From assembly GCA_029261835.1 (NCBI GenBank), contig JAJDAO010000003.1, positions 310,001-374,000 of the forward strand: a DNA stretch of 64,000 bases. Direction: 5' to 3'. Positions 23,160-30,678 of the stretch are shown here, in pieces (position 1 is the first letter of the stretch; the number at the start of each line of letters is the position of its first letter). Position numbers and translations under genes: made by a program. The DNA is from Deltaproteobacteria bacterium. Lineage in GTDB: Bacteria > Myxococcota_A > UBA9160 > UBA4427. The notes under the pieces are model-generated. The model made no database searches, was not told the origin of the DNA, and was given only the letters and a program-made list of their open reading frames with translations.

Positions 23160-24359
23160 TCAGGAGATCTTTGCCACGGCGCGGCCGGCTGCGTCGTGCA
23201 TCGAGACGCTGCGGTCGCAGTATTCGACGCCGTACTTGCGAAGGATCTTGAAACCCTCATCCTCCCACGAGCCCGGTATCCGGAAGATTGCGATGGTCTC
23301 GGCCGGGTCCCTTCCCGCTGCGATGCAGCCCTTGATCACGCCCCGCGCGACGATGTCGACGCGTGTGTTCGAGACGACATTCATCATGACCGCGAGCTTC
23401 TCGACACCGGGCTTTGACAAGATGAGCTGGGTGAGCGCTTCAGCCTTCTTGACGCTGGGGTTGCCGCCGATCTCGCAGTAGTTGGCGGGCCGTCCCCCGT
23501 GCTGGCGGACTGCGTCGAAGAGCGTGAGCGAGCCGCCACCCGCTCCAATCACCAGGCCGAGATTGCCGTCGAACTCCACGACGTTGCCCGCGACGCCTCG
23601 GTGGTCCACGGCATTGACTCGCGCGCCGGCCAGCTCGAAGTCGGTGGGGGGGCGGGCCTGGCGCGTCTCGTCCTCTCCAATGCCGAGTTCCTCGAGCAGC
23701 TTCTTGTGGTTGCCGCGCGCTTCCGCCTCCATGTCGACGTGGCCATCGAGCACGACGAAAGAGCCGTCTTCGAGTCGCGCCAGCGGATTGATCTCCGCCA
23801 ACGTGAGGTCGTAGGCGAGGAAGATCTTCATCAGCTCGAAGACGATGGGTGTGAGCCGATTCAGCGCGGCGCCAGTGACACCGGCAGCGCCGACGGCCTC
23901 TTTGGCGATGCGCGGCGAGAGGGGCAGGATGCTGGAGAAATGCGTCTTGGAGACGTGTTCGGGGTGAGTCTCCGCGACCTCTTCAATGTCGATTCCGCCC
24001 ATGTCGCTGAAGACCAGCACCGGCTTCTTGGCCCGGCCATCCCAGGTGATGGCGACGAAGTATTCCTGCGCGACGGCGCTCTTCCTTTCGACCAGGACCG
24101 AGCGTGCGCTCTCGCCCTGGACGACGATCGGCATGATGCTCTGGAAATGCTCGGCCGCCTCGTCGGCGCTCTCCGCGAACTTCACCGCACCGGCCTTCAT
24201 GCGGCCGCCGGAAAGCACCTGGCTCTTGAGCACCACCGGGCCGCCGATTTCCCCGAAGGCTTGGCGAGCCTCCGCGGCCGAGTTCACGCGCTGGCCCGGG
24301 CCAAGGGGGAGTCGGTGGCGCCTGAAGAGCGCCTTTGACTCGTACTCGTAGAATCGCAT
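23160..24359 (-). CDS. mtkA: Malate/succinate-CoA ligase beta subunit
   Basis: 399 aa from ATG 24359, preceded by GGAGAGG at 8 nt; an upstream in-frame start has no such support. ATP-grasp domain: RFYEYESKALFRRHRLPLGP, VVLKSQVLSGGRMKAGAVKF, VLVERKSAVAQEYFVAITWD, LAEINPLARLEDGSFVVLDGH. The CoA-ligase C-terminal domain carries GAGGGSLTLFDAVRQHGG and NYCEIGGNPSVKKAEALTQL. Together with the alpha subunit it forms the nucleotide-dependent acyl-CoA ligase. It is the first gene of the mtkA-mtkB-ferredoxin-mcl operon, divergent from a CheY-like gene across a 438-bp spacer that probably holds the operon promoter. Confidence 0.85.
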   Translation of the reverse strand: MRFYEYESKALFRRHRLPLGPGQRVNSAAEARQAFGEIGGPVVLKSQVLSGGRMKAGAVKFAESADEAAEHFQSIMPIVVQGESARSVLVERKSAVAQEYFVAITWDGRAKKPVLVFSDMGGIDIEEVAETHPEHVSKTHFSSILPLSPRIAKEAVGAAGVTGAALNRLTPIVFELMKIFLAYDLTLAEINPLARLEDGSFVVLDGHVDMEAEARGNHKKLLEELGIGEDETRQARPPTDFELAGARVNAVDHRGVAGNVVEFDGNLGLVIGAGGGSLTLFDAVRQHGGRPANYCEIGGNPSVKKAEALTQLILSKPGVEKLAVMMNVVSNTRVDIVARGVIKGCIAAGRDPAETIAIFRIPGSWEDEGFKILRKYGVEYCDRSVSMHDAAGRAVAKIS

Positions 24360-24797
24360 GATGAAGCCTCTCCGATATCGAGTGGATCGTCCCGCGTCGT
24401 GCATCTCCCCGCACGCGACCCCCGCACGGGGCTCTCTGCCGGTCTGGCGCCGTCGCCAGGCTTTCCCCGTTGTTGTAGCGAAGTTTGCGTCGGGTGGAGG
24501 GTGCGGGAGGCTCAGTGCTGCACGCGGGTGCGACAAGCATGTCTAAGCAGGCGAACTCTATAGGCATTGGTCATCGGCTTCAAGCGCCAAGCCACGCCTG
24601 GAGCCGATGCGGCGCGGTTCGATGCTGCCGGCGGACGGTGGGGGAGATCGGCGCCTGCCGCAGGGCGCGCAGGCCATCCCCGCCTGACAACGCCCAGCCA
24701 GCGCGGTGCCCGACCTCGCGCTAATCGCGGATCCGCACTCAACAAATCGGGCCGGCGGGACGAAATATGAGGCTGCCGGGATCAAAGCGGGGAAGCC
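24360..24797. other. Divergent control region, ligase operon / CheY-like gene
   Basis: 438 bases without a supported gene. The main structure I see is an 8-bp perfect inverted repeat, CATCGGCT at 24572-24579 and AGCCGATG at 24602-24609, with a 22-nt spacer. GACA/TGTC arms also flank AGCA just left of it (24532-24543). No clear -35/-10 pair was found on either strand. It must drive both the minus-strand ligase operon and the plus-strand receiver gene. Confidence 0.45.
24572..24609. repeat. Inverted repeat in the divergent region
   Basis: CATCGGCT and AGCCGATG are exact 8-bp complements 22 nt apart. The spacing suits either a two-turn protein-binding site or a stem-loop. No regulator gene is adjacent to assign it to. 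Confidence 0.35.
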
Positions 24798-25193
24798 ATG
24801 GCCGACAAGCTATCAGTGCTGATTGTAGACGACAGCCGCAGCGTGATTACGAAGCTCGCAGGCATGATCGCCGAATTCGAGGATGTTGATCTGGTCGGGA
24901 CGGCGCGCGATGGTGCCTCGGCGATTCAGAGGGTCTCGCAGCTCCAGCCCGACCTCGTTCTGATGGACATCGTGATGCCCGGCATGGACGGGATTGCTGC
25001 CCTTCGGATTCTCAACGCGAACCATCCGGAGGTCCAGGTCGCCATGGCCTCCTCGGTTGGCGGCGCGCCGAGCCGCGCGGAGGAGGCCTTCCGCCTCGGC
25101 GCTGTCCAGGTGGTCGGCAAGCCGTTCGACGCGGAGATTCTCGAGGCGCTCTTCGAGAGCGCGAAGAGACGGCGCGCCGACGACGAGAGGTGA
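24798..25193 (+). CDS. CheY-like single-domain response regulator
   Basis: 131 aa. A complete receiver domain: LIVDDSRSV (acidic pocket), VLMDIVMPGMDG (phospho-acceptor Asp near residue 57), VAMASSVGG (conserved Ser/Thr position) and VVGKPFDAEIL (switch Lys). No output domain is attached, so it acts by binding a partner. The next gene, 9 bp downstream, encodes a CheX-like phosphatase domain, suggesting a phosphorylation/dephosphorylation pair. The ASSVGGAPSRAEEA stretch resembles receivers fused to or paired with CheB/CheC-type proteins. No sensor kinase is in the window. Confidence 0.92.
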   Translation: MADKLSVLIVDDSRSVITKLAGMIAEFEDVDLVGTARDGASAIQRVSQLQPDLVLMDIVMPGMDGIAALRILNANHPEVQVAMASSVGGAPSRAEEAFRLGAVQVVGKPFDAEILEALFESAKRRRADDER

Positions 25194-25202
25194 AATGCGA
25201 CG

Positions 25203-26036
25203 ATGAGCGTGAAGTTCTTCGGGCAGTTCCTGATCGAACGCGGTGAGGTCGACAGCGGTCACGTCCGCGAGGCGATTGAGCTAATGGAGCAGAACAACCG
25301 AAGCCTGGGTGAGATCGCCGTGGCGGAGCGGCTGCTCTCCTTGGCGGATTCCGATCGAGTGAATCGACGCCAGCGCACCGTGGACAAGCCATTCGGAGAC
25401 CTGGCGGTGGCGATGACGCTGCTCAGCTCGGACCAACTCGTCAGCTGCCTACGGTTGCAGCGCGAGTCGCGACTGATGATCGGAGAGGCGCTCGTGAGAC
25501 TCGGCCACCTCGCCGAGGATCGTCTCGCCCCGGCGCTCGACGCGTTCAAGGCGGATCAGGCCCAGTACCAGGTCGCCGCTGACCGCATCTTGCCCGATCC
25601 GCTCGCGAACAACAGAATCGCGCCCTACGTGCTGGACATGCTCCCCAAGTTTGCCATGCGCATGGCCAGCATTACGCTGAAGGTTGGCGTCCCTCAGGTG
25701 CTGGCCGAGAGCCCTCCCTTCCCGTTCAGAGTCTCGCTGCCGATCCACGGCCACCGAGGTCTGGAGATCACGCTCGTCGGAGATCGCGCGTTCTACCTGA
25801 GGCTCGCCGCTCGAACCGCCGGGCTGGAAGAGTCGGTCTTGGACGACGAACTCATTGCCGATGGCGTCGGAGAATTCCTGAACGTGCTCTGCGGTAACGC
25901 CATGAGCGCACTCGAGCGAGACGGCGTCCCGACGGAACTCGGCGTACCGGACTACGATGCCGAACTGAGCGATGGCTGGATCTTCGATCTCGGCACGAGT
26001 CACGGGCGAGCCGCCCTGGTGCTCGCTCAATTCTAG
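25203..26036 (+). CDS. CheX-like phosphatase-domain protein with N-terminal helical module
   Basis: 277 aa. The N-terminal half (MSVKFFGQFLIERGEVDSG, LGEIAVAERLLS, PFGDLAVAMTLLSSDQL, MIGEALVRLGHLAEDRL) is a set of short helical repeats like the N-terminal domains of type II/IV secretion ATPases (MshEN-like). Residues about 145-277 resemble CheX: ELIADGVGEFLNVLCGNAM contains the E-x2-N phosphatase signature, and LGVPDYDAELSDGW precedes a beta-hairpin. CheX removes phosphate from CheY-type receivers. Here it follows a CheY-like gene by 9 bp. The pair could control motility, pilus function or an unrelated output; no flagellar or pilus genes are near. Confidence 0.75.
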   Translation: MSVKFFGQFLIERGEVDSGHVREAIELMEQNNRSLGEIAVAERLLSLADSDRVNRRQRTVDKPFGDLAVAMTLLSSDQLVSCLRLQRESRLMIGEALVRLGHLAEDRLAPALDAFKADQAQYQVAADRILPDPLANNRIAPYVLDMLPKFAMRMASITLKVGVPQVLAESPPFPFRVSLPIHGHRGLEITLVGDRAFYLRLAARTAGLEESVLDDELIADGVGEFLNVLCGNAMSALERDGVPTELGVPDYDAELSDGWIFDLGTSHGRAALVLAQF

Positions 26037-26129
26037 TCGGGGCACCCTCGGCCACGCTGGCGATCCCGCGAGTCCCCAAGCTCGCCCCCACCGCTGCCTC
26101 GAAGAGCGGCGAGAAGCCTCTCGACAAGC

Positions 26130-27248
26130 CTACGCGTAGTGGGAGCGGCGCTTGATTGCCAGTGTTCGCTCCAGCTCGAAGATGCGCACCTTTTTGAAGC
26201 CGTCCGGCGCGTTCGCGTCCTGTTCTCCTTCGGCCGGGCGGAACTTGTGGCCCAGCAGTCGCGTTTCGACCAGCCCGAGATCCTCGCGCTGCGGGTGGTC
26301 GCGCTTGTCGAGGATCTGGGTCGCTGCAAAGACCGTGTCACCCGCCTGCAGCGGCGCGGTGTGCCTTCCAGTCGTGTAGACCACATCTCCCAGCGCGTTG
26401 TCGCCGACGTCCGGCCCCGAGAGGCCCAGGCAGAGCACGAATGGGATGCCGCCGAAGATGATGAGTTCACCGCCCACATAGCGCTCCGGGGCGAGACCGA
26501 TCATGAACTGGTTACAGTGCACCTGGCTCGTGTTGTCGAGAATACCCGTGAGGTGGATGTGCTCGTCGGTCACCGTCCGTCCACGCGAGTGTTCGATTAG
26601 CGAACCGGGCTCGAGGTCTTCGAAGTAGCTATCCGGTCTGGAGAGGTGCGCCAGGGCCTTGTAGTCCGCCTCGGGTCGATACTCGGGCAGCCAGAGCTCG
26701 CAGTTCACTGGATCGGGGTCGACCTGGAAGCCCTCGACATCGATCGTTTCGTCGTCCTTGTAGACCTGGACCTTGCGCTGCCAGGCCATCGCGATGGCCT
26801 CGTCTTCGGCTCCGATGTTCTTGCGGGCGACGGACTGCACATGGACGATACCGAGATTCGGTCGGCTCGAGGAGGGCCGTACTCCAAGCACCTTTGTCTC
26901 CACCTCGATGGTGTCGCCGATGTAGATCGGGGCGCCAAAGCGCATGTCTATGTATTCGAGATTGGCGCGCGCGTTCTCCGAGATGTCTTCGACCGTTTGG
27001 CTGAACGCGACGAGCATGACCAGGCCGGGTGGGCAGACGAGATCGCGGTAACCGTGGGTCCGGGCGAAGCGGACATTCTTGCAGAGCGGGTTTGTCGCCA
27101 TCGAGAAGTCGGTGAAGGTCGTGAAGAGACCTTCGCTGATGGTCTTCCCGCCTTTGTGACGGAAGACCTGGCCCGGCTTGAAATCCTCGAGGAAGTTGCC
27201 CGTTTTCTTGCGGACGACCTTGCTGGCTGCGCTGGGGGACTCGCTCAC
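26130..27248 (-). CDS. mch: Mesaconyl-CoA hydratase (MaoC family)
   Basis: 372 aa from GTG 27248 with AAGGAGAG about 7 nt upstream. Two hot-dog (MaoC-like) halves are visible. The first is GNFLEDFKPGQVFRHKGGKT, FTTFTDFSMATNPL, VCPPGLVMLVAFSQTVEDIS, NARANLEYIDMRFGAPIYIGDT and VGVRPSSSRPN. The second is SYFEDLEPGSLIEHSRGRTVTDEHIHLTG, NTSQVHCNQF and VVYTTGRHTAPLQAGDT. This is the layout of mesaconyl-CoA hydratase (beta-methylmalyl-CoA dehydratase), which interconverts mesaconyl-CoA and beta-methylmalyl-CoA, a substrate of the malyl-CoA lyase encoded 4 kb away. A less specific MaoC dehydratase cannot be excluded. Confidence 0.82.
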   Translation of the reverse strand: MSESPSAASKVVRKKTGNFLEDFKPGQVFRHKGGKTISEGLFTTFTDFSMATNPLCKNVRFARTHGYRDLVCPPGLVMLVAFSQTVEDISENARANLEYIDMRFGAPIYIGDTIEVETKVLGVRPSSSRPNLGIVHVQSVARKNIGAEDEAIAMAWQRKVQVYKDDETIDVEGFQVDPDPVNCELWLPEYRPEADYKALAHLSRPDSYFEDLEPGSLIEHSRGRTVTDEHIHLTGILDNTSQVHCNQFMIGLAPERYVGGELIIFGGIPFVLCLGLSGPDVGDNALGDVVYTTGRHTAPLQAGDTVFAATQILDKRDHPQREDLGLVETRLLGHKFRPAEGEQDANAPDGFKKVRIFELERTLAIKRRSHYA

Positions 27249-27669
27249 GGGATGCTCTCCTTCGGGCGCCTGGTGAACGGACGACGAGTCTAGCCCGCTT
27301 TTCGCACCAGGTCGCCACTGTGTTTCTGGCCAAGTCGCCACGACGACGGTGCATCTCCGCATTCGAGCAAGAGCAATCGCCGCCCCGCTCCTCGACGCAG
27401 AGTCAACCGCGCCTGCGCCGACGAACGACGGTTTGCCTTGCGATGAAGAAGAGCACGCCACCGTGCGACTCGAAGTCATCCTCGAACCGGCTGAAGATCA
27501 GACCGACCCGCACGCGGTTCTCGCGCCGCTGGAGACGGAGACCCTTTGGAACAAGGACTGCCAGCACCAGGTCGACGAAAGCCGCCGCTCAGTATCGGCG
27601 CGAGACCGTCACCATGTTCTCCTGTCGCGAGACGTGTTCGAGCGGATACGTTGGGGGCAGGCGCGGCGG
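27249..27669. other. Intergenic region with coding-like remnant
   Basis: 421 bases between the PAS-protein stop and the hydratase start, both on the minus strand. In the frame of the PAS gene the region reads as protein-like sequence on the minus strand (EHVSRQENMVTVSRRY, stop, then LVLAVLVPKGLRLQRRENRV and FSRFEDDFESHGGVLFFIA, stop). AGGAG lies 5 nt before an ATG that begins only an eight-codon frame. I cannot tell a decayed gene from chance openness in GC-rich DNA. The hydratase promoter must lie in the right-to-left upstream part. Confidence 0.35.
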
Positions 27670-28467
27670 CTACGCTGGCGGCGGGCCGGGTGGCGTGCTG
27701 GCTCTCGGGATCGCGAGCGTTGCCGCCGGCGCGGTCTCCGGGCGGAGCAGCACGAGGGCCAGGGTTCGGCCGCGCGTAGCAAAGCGCGTCGCGCTGGCCT
27801 CGAGACGAAGGGTCGTGCCGTTCACGTCGGCCAGCGTAGCGTGGAAGCGCTGCGCGTCGTTTCCCTCCGCGATGGCATCGAGCTGACTCCACCAGTGCCG
27901 GTGCCCGGCCCGGGGCACGAACGAGACGAGATCGATACCGAGCAGCGCGTTGCTCTCGAGGCCGAGAAGTGCCCCGGCGGCGGGGTTGGCGTCCACGATC
28001 TTGCCGTCGCCGACATCGACTGCGAGGAAGGCGTCGAGCACTCTGTCGATGGCCGCGACAACGGCCCGGCGCCGGACGCGCGGCGATCCCTTCGCGCGCG
28101 GCCGGCCACGTGTCGTGCGCAGCGAGAGCCGGAAATGGTCGAGCAGCGGATCGAGTGCATGACGCAGAGTCTCGCCCTGGGGACCGGCGAGCTGGGCTGC
28201 TGCGTCGGCCCAGGCGCTCAGCAGCGCCATCACGCGACGCTCGTCGGGTCGCAGGCCATCCAGCGCCGGGGCAGGAGCTTCTCCCCGCATCAGTGCGGTC
28301 GATGCGAAGGTGCGAAAGCGGCGCAGGGTCTCGGCCTCCGGGCCGGAGGCGCGGGGAGCGGCGGGACCGAGGCGGGTGCTCAGCACGCCTTCGATCTGAC
28401 GTCTATTGCCGAGCAGCCAGGTCGCGAGATCGCGATTCGGCTCCATGTCGAATAGTCTAGCGTGCAT
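27670..28467 (-). CDS. PAS-domain protein
   Basis: 265 aa from ATG 28467 (ATG 28446, MEPNRDLATW, is equally likely). Residues 1-135 are helical with no clear family. Residues about 140-245 form a PAS fold: RAVVAAIDRVLDAFLAVDVGD, KIVDANPAAGALLGLESNALLGIDLVSFVP, WWSQLDAIAEGN and ATLADVNGTTLRLEASATRF. The tail is Pro/Ala-rich (STPPGPPPA). No kinase, cyclase or DNA-binding output is attached, so it probably works as a stand-alone sensory or adaptor protein. It diverges from the PilZ protein at 28612, with 144 bp between the starts. Confidence 0.75.
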   Translation of the reverse strand: MHARLFDMEPNRDLATWLLGNRRQIEGVLSTRLGPAAPRASGPEAETLRRFRTFASTALMRGEAPAPALDGLRPDERRVMALLSAWADAAAQLAGPQGETLRHALDPLLDHFRLSLRTTRGRPRAKGSPRVRRRAVVAAIDRVLDAFLAVDVGDGKIVDANPAAGALLGLESNALLGIDLVSFVPRAGHRHWWSQLDAIAEGNDAQRFHATLADVNGTTLRLEASATRFATRGRTLALVLLRPETAPAATLAIPRASTPPGPPPA

Positions 28468-28611
28468 GTCTCACCAGGTCCCGTCAGGGTGCGGAGATAC
28501 GCCGTCACGGCAACGGCCAAGCGAGATCCGCGGGCCAGCAGCCGCTCGGCCCATGGAAGGCCCCCCGATCCGGGTTAACTCCGAGCATTCTGTGGCCGAT
28601 GTCTGGAGGGC

Positions 28612-29268
28612 ATGAGTAAGAGACCCGACGCCCCTCGAATTCTGGTCTCCTACACGCGTCCCGAGGCGTTCGTGGGCAAGACCCGGGAGATCTTCGGTCG
28701 TCTTGGCTATCGAATCGTCGAGCCCGGGGAATTCGCTGAGAGACGGCGGGCCGGTGACGACGGTTGCCCGGTGCCCGACCTGCTGATCGTCGACGAGCGG
28801 CGACTGGTGGAGGCGACTTCGGTCACGGCGCAGGCCGCGGCGCCGATCATCCTGCTGACGGGGCGACAGGGCCTCCAGGGTTCGAATCCGCGCATCGTCG
28901 GCGCGATCAGGCGGCCGGCTGGCCTCCACGAGCTCTATCGATTGGTTCAGCAGATCTTCGAGGAAACTCCCCGCAGTACACTCAGGGTCTCGCTCTGCTT
29001 GCCGGCGCGCTGTCGGCACGGTGGCAGCGCCTGGGACGGAGCCCTGGTTTCACTATCCGACAACGGCGGCTTGCTACGCGGTGTCGAGGGCCTGCCGTTG
29101 GGGGCGCACTTCGATCTTTCTTTCGAGCTTCCGCACGTCGGCGAGATCGAGCTTCGCGCGGAGGCGGCGTACCAGCTCGTGCAGGACGTAGGCGTCGTCT
29201 TCAGTGGCATCGATCCGGCGGCCCGAAGCGCCATCGGCGGATTCGTCAGCGAGACGATCGGCCGTTAG
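28612..29268 (+). CDS. Receiver-like/PilZ two-domain protein
   Basis: 218 aa from ATG 28612. Residues 8-115 have receiver-like order (ILVSYTRPEAFVGKTREIFGRLGYRIVEP, DLLIVDERRLVEA, APIILLTGRQGLQGS, VGAIRRPAGLHELYRLV) but lack the paired N-terminal acids and the MPGMDG loop, so it is a pseudo-receiver. Residues about 120-215 resemble PilZ: RVSLCLPARCRHGG, GALVSLSDNGGLLRGVEGLPLGAHF and GVVFSGIDPAARSAIGGFV. The D/NxSxxG box reads LSDNGG. The usual RxxxR is only partly kept, so c-di-GMP binding is uncertain. Likely a small signalling adaptor. Confidence 0.7.
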   Translation: MSKRPDAPRILVSYTRPEAFVGKTREIFGRLGYRIVEPGEFAERRRAGDDGCPVPDLLIVDERRLVEATSVTAQAAAPIILLTGRQGLQGSNPRIVGAIRRPAGLHELYRLVQQIFEETPRSTLRVSLCLPARCRHGGSAWDGALVSLSDNGGLLRGVEGLPLGAHFDLSFELPHVGEIELRAEAAYQLVQDVGVVFSGIDPAARSAIGGFVSETIGR

Positions 29269-29392
29269 CGAACCGGGCCGGAAAGTCTGCCACCGCGCCT
29301 GAATTGGGCGCCGACTCCACGCAATTCGGGTTAGTATCCGTGCGGCCACCGGTCGCGGGTCCGGTATTCCGAAGCAGGGGGCGAGCAGCGAA

Positions 29393-30616
29393 GTGAGGGA
29401 GTCTTCCGAGGCAGCCGCGGTCCAGCCCCTCGACGAGTGGTGTCGTTTCGATCTCTTCGCTCCGACGCCCGAGCACGAGCTGCTGGCAGCAAGCCTGCGA
29501 CAGTTCGTCGAGCGTGAGGTCGAGGGGCAGGCATCCGAGCACGACCGCTCGGAGACCTTCAATCTGTCCCTCTTCCGGAAGGCGGGCGAGCTCGGTCTGC
29601 TCGGGGTGACGATTCCCGAGTGTTACGGCGGCGCGGGTCTGGACGCGGTGGCGGCCGTACAGCTCTTGGAGGCTCTCTCGACCTCCGATCCCGGCTTTGG
29701 ACTGGCGCTGCTGGCCCACTCTTTTCTCTTCGCCCACAACTTGGCGGTCAATGGCAGTGAGGAGCAGTGTCGCCGCATCTTGCCGCGAGTCGTGAGTGGA
29801 GAGTGGGTGGCGGGCATGTGCATGACCGAGCCCGAGGCCGGGACTGACGTACTCGGCATGAGGACGCGTGCCGAGCGCGATGGCAAGGACTGGCGGCTGA
29901 GCGGCGTCAAGACGTTCATCACCAACGGTGGAATCGCCCCGGACACGCTGGGCGATGTGTTCATCGTCTATGCCGCGACAGGCGAGCGCTCACTGAGCGC
30001 GTTCCTCGTCGAGAAGGGCATGTCCGGCTTCCGCCTCGGACAGAAGTGGTGCGACAAGCTGGGCATGCGGGCCTCGTTCACGGCCGAGTTGATCTTCGAA
30101 GACGTGCGCGTCCCGGCTGACAATCTGATGGGTGAAGAGGGGCAGGGCACAGCCCACATGATGCGCAACCTCGAGATCGAGCGGCTGACTCTGGCGGCGC
30201 AGGGTCTCGGCATCGCGCAGCGGGCGCTGCGCGTGATGCTCGAGTACGCGGATCAGCGCAAGAGCTTCGGTCGGCCGATCCGCGAGTTCGGACAGATCCA
30301 GCGCCATATTGCCGAGACCTACGCGGAGTACCGGGCGGCACGAGCCTTCGTTTATGACACGGCGCGGCGACTCTCCTTCCGGAGTGCCGGCCAACGCGTG
30401 GACGCGGATGCGGGCAAGTTGTTGGCCTCACAGGTGGCCAAGCGCGCGGCCGACGCGGCGATTCAGGTGCTCGGCGGCAACGGCTACATGGGCGAGTACG
30501 TGGTGGAGCGGTTGTGGCGCGACGCGAAGCTGCTGGAGATCGGCGGCGGCACGCTAGAGGCCCATCAGAAGAACATCACCAAGGATCTCGCGCGGGATCC
30601 CTCAATCGTGGGCTGA
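29393..30616 (+). CDS. Acyl-CoA dehydrogenase (IVD/LCAD-type active site)
   Basis: 407 aa from GTG 29393. Flavin-dependent alpha,beta-dehydrogenase fold: MCMTEPEAGTDVLGM (146-area FAD/substrate loop), WRLSGVKTFITNGG, FEDVRVPADNLMGEEGQG, YADQRKSFGRPIREFGQIQ, and IQVLGGNGYMGEYVVERLWRDAK. The C-terminal catalytic Glu of common members is Gly here (LEIGGGTLEAHQ). However NLEIERL at 259-265 provides the alternative Glu used by isovaleryl- and long-chain enzymes. It precedes a kinase-like and a DUF6285 gene in the same direction, matching LvaC of the levulinate/4-hydroxyacid module. The natural substrate may be a 4-hydroxyacyl-CoA derivative or a branched acyl-CoA. Confidence 0.88.
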   Translation: MRESSEAAAVQPLDEWCRFDLFAPTPEHELLAASLRQFVEREVEGQASEHDRSETFNLSLFRKAGELGLLGVTIPECYGGAGLDAVAAVQLLEALSTSDPGFGLALLAHSFLFAHNLAVNGSEEQCRRILPRVVSGEWVAGMCMTEPEAGTDVLGMRTRAERDGKDWRLSGVKTFITNGGIAPDTLGDVFIVYAATGERSLSAFLVEKGMSGFRLGQKWCDKLGMRASFTAELIFEDVRVPADNLMGEEGQGTAHMMRNLEIERLTLAAQGLGIAQRALRVMLEYADQRKSFGRPIREFGQIQRHIAETYAEYRAARAFVYDTARRLSFRSAGQRVDADAGKLLASQVAKRAADAAIQVLGGNGYMGEYVVERLWRDAKLLEIGGGTLEAHQKNITKDLARDPSIVG

Positions 30617-30678
30617 TTGCTGAAGCTCCGACTGTGATCGCTCATCCCCTGTGTGACGGGAGTGGCTGGAGCTCGAAC

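Noticed and set aside
22225-24359. Citric-acid-cycle succinyl-CoA synthetase (sucCD)
   Set aside because: Possible by fold, but direct linkage to a malyl-CoA lyase makes malate-CoA ligase the better call; kept as the stated alternative.
27598-27614. In-frame TGA after eight codons as a selenocysteine codon
   Set aside because: No downstream SECIS-like hairpin was seen and no selenoprotein family matches the following sequence.
28879-28889. GGTTCGAATCC, a tRNA T-loop-like sequence
   Set aside because: It lies inside the receiver/PilZ coding sequence and no acceptor stem or anticodon arm surrounds it.
29393-30616. Inactive acyl-CoA dehydrogenase because the usual C-terminal Glu is Gly
   Set aside because: The alternative catalytic Glu of isovaleryl/long-chain enzymes is present in NLEIERL (259-265), so the active site is plausible.
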